From NCBI GenBank assembly GCA_963989385.1, contig OZ022500.1:19668460-19732459 (forward strand): a stretch of 64,000 nt of DNA. The letters run 5' to 3'. The notes under the pieces are model-generated. The model was not told where the DNA came from. It was given only the letters and a program-made list of their open reading frames with translations, and did not search any database. The DNA comes from Ctena decussata (taxonomy: Eukaryota > Mollusca > Bivalvia > Lucinida > Lucinidae). Position numbers and translations under genes: made by a program. Below are positions 14,401-26,400 of this stretch, one piece after another (within the stretch, counting starts at the first letter, position 1; each line of letters opens with the position of its first letter).

Positions 14401-17400
14401 TGCTAGGGTATTATGTCCATGGTTTTTCAGCTGTTTTCCAAGGTGAAACTACTGAAGTTTCCTGTTTCCTTGTCTGGGCTAAAAAAAAGGTAGCTTCCCT
14501 GAAAGTGTAACCATTCATCTTTGAATTTGCATTTGCTGTAATGGAGAGTCTCAGAATTATACCAAATTAAAAACTGAATTTATGGCAACTGATACTGTTT
14601 TTCTGTTGATCTGATGAATCAATATCACTGCATTATAGTTTCATTAACTGCAAAGAGGAAATTATACATGCAGGTGTAAATTACAGGAGCTTATTTACCT
14701 TCCCTCTTCAAGATAGTAGTTGGTTAATTTCCAGAAAACACAAAGCACAAGCAGATATATATTTGTATTTTATATACATTTTGATTGACAAACATATTGT
14801 TACACGCCGAGGGTTTAGCAGCTTCCGCAGGACTTCTCCACAGCAGTATTTAACAGCAGACAGAAGCTCAAGCTGGCTACACAGCAAAAAGCCCCAGCTG
14901 CTTAGCCGATGCGCTAAAACTCTGAAAGTCTAGGCCTCGTTCGAGGGGTATAAGTGAATCTCAGATTAAATAAATGGTGTAAAAATAGGCAGATATTCTG
15001 TTCTATTCTGTAATTCAGATGAATTGAATGGTGTAAATAGGTAGATGTTCTGTTCTATTCTGTAGTTCAGAAGAACTGAATAGTGTAAAAATAGGTAGAG
15101 GTTCTGTTCCCTTCAGTACTTCAGATGAACTGAATGGTGTCAGTTCTTCAGATGAACTGAATGGTGTAAAATGGTGTAAAAACAGGCAGAAGTTCTGTTC
15201 TATTCAGTATTTCAGGTGACTCAGCACCTTATTAGAGGGATTGAAGACAAGAAACAAGACATTGTATCAATAAAAATAAGTTTATCCTTATAATGATGCA
15301 AATAAAATTTAATTTTAGACAAATGAGATCTTTGTTATTTTATGACTAGGTGTTTAAACTAACATTTCATGAAATAAATTAACATATGTGTATGTACAGT
15401 GAGGACGGCTTAAAAATGAGGATTAAATGATGCTACCGATTTATTCGCAACGACAGTGATCTCGAACTAGTCAGAGCTAAATTATGCAAATTAATGGTTT
15501 AAACATGCTAGAAATTGATGACAAATGGAGGATGAATAGGTAATGCAAAGAAGTTTCAGAAAATTTATAAAGGGACATGAGCATGGAGTGTATTGTAAAA
15601 TCCTATCTCTTTAAATGCCAAAAAAAATAATCAAGAGCTAAGTTTTCTCTTTTACATTATTAACAGGCCCCTCTTCAAAGAAAATAAATAATTTCTCCCA
15701 AAAGGTTGCTGCTTTAAAAATGAGTTTAGGAAAACAGAACAGAAATAAAGCCAAAAATTCGCAGCAAAAATAAACGTGACTTTCTCTAACCAAAGCAAAT
15801 TCTGAGATTCCTGGGATTCCTGGGAAAGCTCCTTATATATTCCCAGGTTCCCGTCCCCCAAAACCCGTAAGGTTTTGTTCAGGGATCCCGCGCCCCAGGC
15901 CAGTTTGTTCTGGAATTCCCAAGACCCCCAACAGAAGAACCGCTGGATCACGTGATCCCGCAACAAACGTCTCAGGGAAGATGCCGTCAAAGGGAAAAAT
16001 CCAATACCCGCCATGTTGGATTTGCCGATAAATACCCCGAGTACCAGACTTTAACCTGCAATTATGCAACTATCTTATATGAAACCCCATTAATCATTAT
16101 TATCAAAATGACCCCAAAGGAATGAATTTTATGACTGTCATATTAAGGAAACTTTTGTAGGTACCGATTGCTTAGAATTCATTGAGAAGTGTAGACTGAC
16201 TGTTCGAAATAACTTTCGTTGTTGTGACAGATACGCTTGAACGCTTACACACTCACTCCCACAATCCAATATTATACACAGCTGACAAGATGGAAGACAG
16301 TGGACATAAACACACTTCGATCTGCTTAATTTTGAGATAAAACAACTTATTAATAACACATAAAGGATTAAATTAACTTGCAAAACATGGGTAAGCACTT
16401 TGTTAACACAGACAACGAGTGACAGGTTTGCATCTTCCAAAACAATTGAGTATTGATTGCGTATAGCATAAAATCTATAAACAGCTGACTTGCGAACAGA
16501 AATAGAATTGTGTCACAGGAAACTGGGTCATTACATTACCCCCCTTCAGGGTCGATTTAGTTCCATCAAACGACCCGAAATAAAAGGTCTGGTAGCAATC
16601 CAGTTTTCAAACACAATTCCCAACATACATAAACATTACAATTCATGAAACATCCTGGTCACGGCACCAAATTTAACATGAAAGATAAAAAAAATTCTAG
16701 TGCCTCTTCAAAATTACAACAATCTGCATATAAATTTCGTTAAATGCTAACCTTACATTCAAAATTCTACAAACTACCCTAATTGGTATGGTAGACAAAT
16801 TATCATGAAAGACTATTTGAATTTGATGATAAATGGCTTAAGAAATCTATGACAATTAATGTTAAAAAGGCTTAATTATTTGACATGAAATACTAGTGAA
16901 CGTCCCTAATCTTGACAGACTAAAATAAGAGACTTTAGGAAAACTGACTTAATGAAGAAATATTGAAATGGATAATTACTGAAAGACCTTCAAACAATGT
17001 GATATGACTTAAAGTTATGATTCAACAATAAAATGAATTATCTTAAGGATGAGATTATGGATGTCTATAATTACAGTAACACATTTGATGAGATTAAGAT
17101 TGATAAGTTACTTCCCTCCAAATTTCATAAGTATAGTAAACAGTTTTAAACAAATGTTCGCAAACCCGCTGAGCTTGAAATCACTTGTATGCAGACATAA
17201 CACCATCGCGAGTAACTTTAGCACAGGCACGGAGCCACATATACGCTGAAACGAACAGTGAGAAAAATCACATAATAACACACGCCTCTACATTACGTAT
17301 TGCGACAAGTGATTTCGACAAAATAGCAGATCTATGTTTAACTCCAGTTTAAAATTTGTCAACATACTACACTTAAACTTAATCTTACACTCACACTCAC

Positions 17401-20400
17401 ACTACTCTCACACTCTTATTAAACCTAACTCAGTTCTAACTTGGTAGCATTATCCTCGGAAAATTTAACTCCTTCTTTTAGCACCTTTTGTCCTAATCAC
17501 AGAATCTGACTGTTCACTTAGGGTATAAATCTAATCTAATCACAATTTATTCCTATTGAATGTCCATTTTTGGTTCTTTATGCTATATATCACAGATTCT
17601 TATTGGAATGTGTACGGTTATATCACTTGAGTCCTATCCATTGTCCTTCATATTATTACTACATTGATGTTACAGTCCATAATTCACTTATCACAGTCCA
17701 TAGTTCACTTATTACAGTTCATAATCACTTAGTACAGATCATAACTCCCTTAAATGCACTATATAACAGTCCATAATCACTTCCTCTTACTAAGATCCTT
17801 TATGCTGTTTTCTGTATACGATTTTCCCAAAACTGATTTTAGTGATTTAGAATTTTCCTTTTCCTCTCCATCTTTTGCTTTCTCTCCTTTCTGCCTGCTC
17901 TTTGTCTCCTCTTTCATTTCCGTCAGCAATTTTCGCAGTTCCTCCCGGTCCTTCCTTTCAGCTTCCCTACGTCGCATTTCCCTCCTCTGCTCTGCTTCCC
18001 TATCCTTCCTTCGCTCCTCCTCCCTTGCCCTATCCATCTCTATCCATCTCTCTTCCCTTCTCCTTTCCTCCTTTGCATTTTCCTCCAGAATGTTCTTAAA
18101 CCTATTTATTGCATCCGTGCATTTACTTAGTGCACATGTCACATCCACTAAAACTCTCTCTGTCTTCTCATGGTTTTCTCTTGTCCTGGTTACCTCTCCC
18201 GACAGACGCTGTATCGCTGTGGTAAGACCATTTAGCGCCACCATGCTGACTTCGAACACAGGCTCTTCTCTGTCGGTCCGCTGCCGTTTTGGGTTAGACT
18301 CCAAATCTGCTTGTCCGTCATTTGCTGAACTTTTGTCCTTGGCCTGGTCCATGTCTGTCTTATCTCCTTCCCTTTCAGCTGTTTTCCTTTTCAGTCCCTC
18401 AGCTCCAGATTGAGAGTCGACATCTGATAAATGGTCAGAGTCTTCTTGTGGCATAAGCTGGGGCCACAGGTTCTCAACTTCCTCAGCTGCTGTTTCCTTG
18501 GCAGTGGGCGCTTCAGGTTGAAACTGCACATCCCCTCCTGTTTCCATGGTGCTTGAGATAGCCTCTGGCATCTCTGCTGCTTGCACCATCTCTGTGCCTC
18601 GCCCTGTGTCATCGCCACCTGCAAGTCTTGGTGAAGGGAAAACACTCGCAACTGTGGTAGGTTGCATGGCCCCTGTCGTCGCCGGCTGAGTGATCATCGG
18701 GTACGAAGTCACGGTATTGCTAGTATTGACGTGGTGGGTAGTCTGGGGTGTCAAGGCCACTTGCTGTTGTGAAGGCAGCTGTCGACATTGTGCAGCTACT
18801 GTCTCGTCGACCTCCTGTGCTCTTAGAGACATCTCAGAATCACTGGCAAGGCGTACCGCTGGCAAAGGGGGAACGCTAACTGCTGCCCCTGACTGCCTCG
18901 CACCAGCCATCACCAACTGTGTGGGAGGGTTCATTGGATGGGCTGCCATGGTGAAACTGGTACCAACACGCTTGGCGAACGGAGCTGTCAAAGACACTTG
19001 TGGTTGTGACATCGCCTGGAAATTCTGTCCAGTCACAGCGGCTTTGTTGATCCCAAGCTGGTCCATGCATGGCTCTGGAGTCAGGAACCCAGGTGAAGAC
19101 ATGGGTGAAGGGTGAAATGATCCGGGTGGAGTTATGGCCATCACTGTTCCCTGCATCATACCATTCTGAGCCATGGATGAGAAGTTCCTCTGCGGTCCAT
19201 GGTTGGTTGAAGGGTTGATCTGCAGCGGTACTGGCAACCTCGGCGTGGTCGTGGCCTGTTGCGTCAAGCCTCTGATCTCCTGCCTTGCTGGACTGAATCT
19301 GGACGCGACAAGTGACTGTTGGCCGATCCACTGCCCTACACTTGTCCCTTGTCCCGGCATAGGCTGCAACCCGCTGGTAATTGCAATGGGATCTTCAGGA
19401 ATGGAAATATATCCCTGCTGGAGTGTTTCCGACGACAGCTCTTCCTCCGGATTACTAGGCACACCTAAGTCCATCTGCCCAAATGCTTTCTGTGAAGGCA
19501 CAGCTCCCGGCGACTGTTTCCCTAGAAAGAATACGATGCTCTCTTCCTGGGAGAACTTCAACAGGTCCTTCTCACCAATCTGGTACGGGGCTGGGCTCTG
19601 TATCTGCCACTCCTCGTGGTTGGTGATGCCCCGGAACTTAGCCATGGTCACATGCCTGGAGTAATGACGAGTATGGTGGTCCATTTGGGATTTCGTCTGA
19701 CACTTGAAAGTACATAGCCGGCAGTAAAATGGTACTCTATCCCGGCTCACGTGAGTCTTCAGTACATGGTCCTGCATCGGCCCTAGCTCTCCCGTCCGTC
19801 TCTCTCCCGTCAGGTTATGGCACGCCACACACATATACGCCCGACCTCTCTTCTTGGCCCGTTCCAACGCCTCCTTCCCAAACAACAGCTCCATCATACT
19901 TGATTCCATTCTCTGAAAAATAGCAAATTTGCCACCTCGAGATTAATGGTCTTCATAGTAACCCTGACTTAGTTCGCTCTGATCACTGTCTGTTTACCTC
20001 TACGCATGCGTTCCGCGTTAAAACCTAATTTAAAGACGCAACGATTTCTAATGGACCTCTACTTCTGTTTGCTTTCCGACAATCTGCTAAAGCTATCTTC
20101 GCTAGACTTCCCCTAGTGTAACTTCTCGCGTGGACAACACTTTACATTTGGGACCTCTCATCTAACGCACCTATTGTTCAATTCAATTCTTCCCCGCTTC
20201 TATTCAGATTCTGTCTTCAAAACTGCCGAACTGTACTTCTACCAGAAACGCGCACACAGCACTACCATTGTAGAATTTCGGTACTCTTTTTGCTTAAACT
20301 TCCATACTCTCTGTACCCTTTTAGCAACACCATTCTGCGTTAGCCTCCCTATCCCTTTTCCTTGTCCACCGCCACCAAGTCCCACTAGGTCTTCAACTCC

Positions 20401-23400
20401 TTACCATCTGTTGTCCACATAGGCAAACCTCTTAGGTACTTCTGGACTTCTCATACAAGCTTGTTAACTCAGTGACATTCCTCCCCCCAACAGAATTTTA
20501 AAGTGCTTATTAGTTATTTATTAATTTATTTATTTATTTACATTTTCATTACACATTCTTACTTTATGCTCACATAGTGCATAGCAGTATTAATTTTACC
20601 CCTACTATGTCTTACTGTTGAGATTTCTTATGTTTTTCAATCCGCTTCTTAGCCCTTACTATCCATCTTGGTGTATGAACGCCCTCGTACGGTTTTAGCT
20701 TGTTATGGTGAACAGGCCTTTCTGTTCCTGCCTTGTCAAGTTGTAGCACGAAGTCGATTTCTGACAACTTTCGTCTTACTAGGAATGGACCCTCAAACAC
20801 GCATTCTAGTTTCGGAGAGACACCCACTTTTCTCACCTCCATGAGACACCAGACCACATCACCCGGATTGTATCGGTGGAAGGCAATCTTTGAGTCATAA
20901 AGGTCTTTACTCCTCTTGGCGGCCGCAGACATGTGTTTACGAGCAATTTCATGTGCATGTTGAATTCGTGATCTCAAGGTATCCACATAGTCGCCATAAG
21001 AAGTAATCTCCTCCCCGTCGAAGGTATTAGCACTTCCAAACACCAATTCCGCTGGTAGTCTAACCTCCCGCCCCATGGTCAGAAGATGGGGTGTCATCCT
21101 GGTTGACTCATTTGGTGTGGCACGATAGGCCCCAGCGAGACAACCAAGGTGCAAATCCCAATCTTTTTGCTCCCCGCGTAAGTACGCCTTTATCATCCGC
21201 AGTAACGTTCGATTAAAACGTTCCACCTGTCCATTCCCTCGGGGGTTTCTAACACTGGTCCGTGTTTTTTGCACCTCTAACATTCTGCAAAGTACCCTGA
21301 AAATCTTACTCTCAAAGGTCCTCCCCTGGTCGCTATGAATAGCAAGTGGACAGCCCCATCTGGAAATCACTTCATTCAGTAGCTTCGTGGCACAGACTTC
21401 GGCAGTCATATCTCTCAAAGGGACGATTTCAACGTTCTTCGTAAAGTGATCTGTAAAAAGAAGTATATACCTATGGCCTCTTTCTGTGACGGGGAATGGC
21501 CCTAGGTAGTCAGTAGCAATACAATCACCTGGTGCACCAACTCGTAAGCTACCCATTGGTGCCCGTGGTGTTTTGACTGGTTTCTTATCTGCCGCACAGA
21601 TATCACACCGTTGAATGTAAAGGGCTACATCATCCTTCATGGAGTACCAATAGAACCTTTGCAAAATCTTCTCCTTTGTCTTTTTACACCCTAGGTGACC
21701 TGAAACCAAGGAATCATGCATCTGGTACAGGATTTCGCATCTCATTGACTTTGGTACCAGGAATTGCAGGTACTCACCTGATCCATCTTGTTTCATAAAC
21801 TTCTTCATAAGTATGCCGTCTTGTAGTCTGAGAGAATCCCAAAGGATCCAATAGTGTCTTGTTGCTGGACTGCACGTAACCATGTCTTGACTGCTCGGTT
21901 TCTTACCTTCCGACTTAGCTTTGACAATCGGACCAATATCTGGGTCTTCCCTCTGCAGTTCACGCAACTCTTCAATTGACCTTGTACTAGCCCAGAAGGC
22001 TGAAATGACACTTTGTTTCACCTCTGGTGTTGAGTCTTTCTTGGACGATGGTCCAGGTTCAGGTACCTCCTTCATGCATTTTACATCTACAACCTCACTA
22101 TCTTTGGTTGCTGTCTCTGCTACCTGCTCGTTCTGTGCTGCCATGATTTCCTTGTAAAGTGTGGAGTGCATCATGTCCTGGGCCCTCTTTATGCACTTCT
22201 TACACGGTCCACATTTTAGAGGCTCACTAGTATCTTGTTCAGGACACTCACAGTCTTTTGGGTTCTCGCATCTTGATAGTGCGTCGCAATGACCTTGCTT
22301 CTTTCCTGGCCTATATTCTATGGCAAAGTCATACTGGCTGAGTATTTCAAGCCAACGGGCAATTTTGCCACTTGGTTCTTTCAGGCGAAAGAGCCAAACT
22401 AATGCCTGGTGGTCACTTCTTACCTTGAACCGCCTACATAGTAGGTACTGTCTGAAATACTCAATGAAATAGCGGACGGCCAGAAGTTCCTTCTCTGTAA
22501 TGCAATAATTACGTTCTGCCTTATTCATTGACCTACTGGCATATGCGATAACCCTCTCACGATCGCCCTGACATTGGTGAAGGATTCCACCTATTCCTAC
22601 GTCTGAGGCGTCAACATCGAGGATAAATTCACCACCATCATTTAATGGATACCCCATTACATCTGCACTTACCAAGGCCTTTTTCATCTGTTCAAAGGCT
22701 CTGTCACAAGCTTCTGACCAAAGAAATTTTCTGCCCTTCTTTGTCAGCTCTATCATTGGTCTCACTATGCTTGCAAAATTCTTAACGTACCTTCTGTAAT
22801 ATGAGCCCATGGCCACTAGCTGCTTAACTTGTTTTGCGGTTTTGGGTTTTGGCCATGACATAATTTTTGAAATATTGGTTGGGCTTGGTTTCATACCCTC
22901 ATCAGAAACCACGTGACCTAGAAATACCACTTCTTTCTGAAGCATAAGACACTTCTCTGGTTTGAGTTTAAGGCCAGCAGTCTTGATTCTTTCAAGGACC
23001 TCCTCTACTCTACATATATGTTCTTCAAAGTTCTTGCCAAACACAATTATGTCGTCTATGTATATGAGGCAAGTAATCCATTGCAAACCCTGTAGCGCCA
23101 TCTCCATGGTGCGTTGAAATGTGGAGGCGGCATTATTTAAGCCGAAAGGCATCCTAGTCATTTCGAAGTGTCCATACTTACATACAAAAGCACTCTTCGG
23201 TATGTCTTCTTTCTCCAGTGGTATTTGAAAGTACCCACTTGTCAAATCGAAGGTAGAAAATAGTTTGGATCCAGCAACTGCATCAAGGCAGTCCTGTATT
23301 CTTGGCAACGGAAAACCATCAGGTTTTACTAATTCATTTACCCTACGATATTCAACACAGGGTCGGACTCCTCCGTCTTTCTTCTTAACTAGGACAATCG

Positions 23401-26400
23401 GGCTTGCCCAAGGGGAAGTACTCTCCCTGATCACGCCTTTTGCCTTGAGATCTTCTATTGCTCTCTTCTCAGCTTCTGCATATGCCATTGGCACGCGCCT
23501 TGGTGGCTGCTTGACTGGCATTGCCCCTTCTGTCTTGATGGCGTGTGAAGTTAAGTGGGTCAACCCTAAATCCCACTCATCACGAGAAAAACTATCTTGA
23601 AACCTATTAAGAAGTTGGGTTACTTTCTGTTCTTGCTCACTTGTCAGGCCCTGAATTGTCTTCTTATGTAGCTCTGCTAAATGGCTTGGAATTTCCGTGT
23701 GCATCGCATCAGCTTTCCTGGCCGTATCATCTGACGCTGATGGTGTAATTTCCTCTGTGGAAAGTTTTATTCTTCTAACAGTTGCATTATTAGCTACTTC
23801 ACTAGCATCTTCTTCAATAGCAACCGTCAAAGGCTTACCTTCTATTGGTTCTGCCCTCCCTATCACAGCGTCTTGCTTGATAGATACAGCGGTAGGAAAT
23901 GGATTGAGCACTCTGACCTTACCCGTACATGATTGATTTATGTCGACGAGAGTGGATGCCATTTGTAATGGATACTCCGCTTGGAAATGTTCTGTAGGCT
24001 CTACAATGTAATCTGTCTCACAAGAAATATCGTCATATTCCTGCCTCTCTAGGTACACATCTATAATGCATTCGCTCTGAGCAGGAATTATGAAATGATC
24101 TGCCGCCGTCACCTTTCTTACCCTGTTTGTGACGCCGACTTGTATGATGGGCACTTCTTTCTTATTGATCAGTAGAACACCTTTGCTCATCAATAAGTCT
24201 GAAGGACCATTTTTACCATTTTGTAATATGTCGACCCCTAACAAGCCATCGTCGTCTATTTTTGCTACAATGGCTTCTATTTCTAGCTCAACCGGCCCTA
24301 GTGTTAAAGCAAATGTGCCCTTTCCCCTTTCTTTTATACTTGCACCACTTGCACCTACCAGCTTTGAGGTTTTCACTAGTTCCGGCCTGTTTTCTGGCTT
24401 CAATGATTCAAACACCCGATTAGAGATTATTGTTTTTGATGCCCCAGTGTCAGTAGTGAACAAAAGAGGATACCCCTGAACTGCACCCCTTATGTACACG
24501 CCGTCGGGCAACTTTCTTGCAACCTTTATCGATTTAATTATATGGTCTGATTCTTCACTTTTAGTTTGGCCGCTGTTTGTCAAACAGGCTTCCCTGTGGC
24601 CACCAGAGATAGCCTGCTCTAGTTTAAAGGATTTTTACCCTGTGGTTGTTGAGCCTGTTGTTGTGAGGCTGCGTTTCCCCTCTCTTTCGCGGCATTATTT
24701 CCGGGCCTACCAGACCTATCAGGACAGTCTCTCACTATATGCCCAAATTCTTGGCACCCATAGCACTGGATCTTTCTTCTCCCTGAAAAGCCTGTATTCC
24801 CTTGCTGCTGGTTTTTCTTACCTTCGGTGGTGCTCACCTGGTTCTTAAGCTGACTTACCAAAGTCTGCATTAAATCTCTAGTTTCTGTTAGCACTTTCAA
24901 AGAGTCATTCTGTTCTGTTGCAGCAGTATTAGCTTGTTCTTTTTGTTGACCAGTTTTAGTCATCTTTCTTGATGGAGGAATGTCTGTCTTTGCAGGTATT
25001 CTAAGAGCTCTGTTATCTTCTTCGTCTGTTTCATAGGCTGTTTCGCCCTCACTAGGACTGTCTAACTCAAGACTGGTTCTCCTTGCATACCGCTTGAACC
25101 TCTTTTCACCATGAGTTTCAGCAGAACTTCTTCTTCTGGTCTGAATGAAGTTGACGGCGTGGTATACCGCCTCATCTATGTCGTCTGGCTCTTTATGAAA
25201 CTCAATTTCAAAGCGGGCCTCATGGTCTCGCATTCCGTCTAAAAATCTTCTTACAAGATCTTCACGTTTTGTTCTGTTATCTCTATTCTTGTATGCTTTG
25301 GCGTATAGACGTTTCAAATCTGCTGCATACTCTTCTGCGGTCTCGCCTTCTTTCTGGACTCTCTGACTGAATTTAGACGCAAAAGTTTTCTCTGTCTCAA
25401 CCACTCTAAACCTACTATTGAGCTCTTTTATCAGGTCTTTGTAGCTGCTCAGCGTATCTTTTGATAGCTGCGTAAATACGAAATCACCAGCCTTACCTTG
25501 CAATTTAGGCAGGAGGTTATCAAGCTTTACCTCTTCGCTCCATTTTCTTCTATCTGCTATCGCCTCGAAGCGATTGATCCACACTTTCCAGTCCTCCTTA
25601 CCATTGAATGGTGGAATTTTCATCCCGTAATACTCTGGTGAAGATTGTCTTCTCCTGTCATACCTGTTTGTTTCGGAGAAGGTTACCCTTGGGCGTCCCT
25701 CCTCGCTGGATTGTCTGACATACCTCTGACTGCGGTTGGTTGGATCATAACTATACCCGGTAGTACTCTCGCTTACAGACCCATACCTAGTTTCTGTATT
25801 CTCTTCTTCCGTCTGCGCTGAGTATACCTCATTATATGTGGAAAATTGGCCACTCTGGTTATTAAAGGGGGCTTCTGCCCAGTGGTTGGGCCCAGAGTGC
25901 CTACCCATACTACTAGTGTTCCCAGAGTGCCTACTCATATTACTAGTGTTATGTGGGGTACCTGTCTGTGTTTCAGCAAGTGGGCAAGAATCTTGGTTTG
26001 TTAAGCTACTATCGCCCATAGACCCAGAGTTTATGTTTGCACTGCTTATAACGGAGGATGGTGCAGAAATCGCATTTTGTACACTATTTTGGTTTGATGC
26101 TGACGGGTGATTACCATCCTTTAGCCCTTGCAATTTTGACAAGACCTGTTCAAGAGTGCCAGTTATGTTTTCTTGTCGTGTGTGCATGTTCAAGTGCTCT
26201 TGCTGTAAGTTACCAATGGCATTAGTCAAACCAGCTAGGGTATTCTGCATGTTTACTTGTGAGTACATGAAGGCGTTCTGAGTCATATTCCTACCATCGG
26301 GGAAACTTGCTGTATTTCTGTTTGCATAGGAACTATTTTCCCAAGATCTCGAGTAAGATGGCCTGTCATCACCAGTCCCATATAACATACTGGGGTCAGA

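Noticed and set aside
17754..18413. 219-aa plus-strand ORF rich in Ser, Leu and Phe
   Set aside because: It is the antisense of the ORF3 coiled-coil region; composition follows from complementing Arg/Glu codons.
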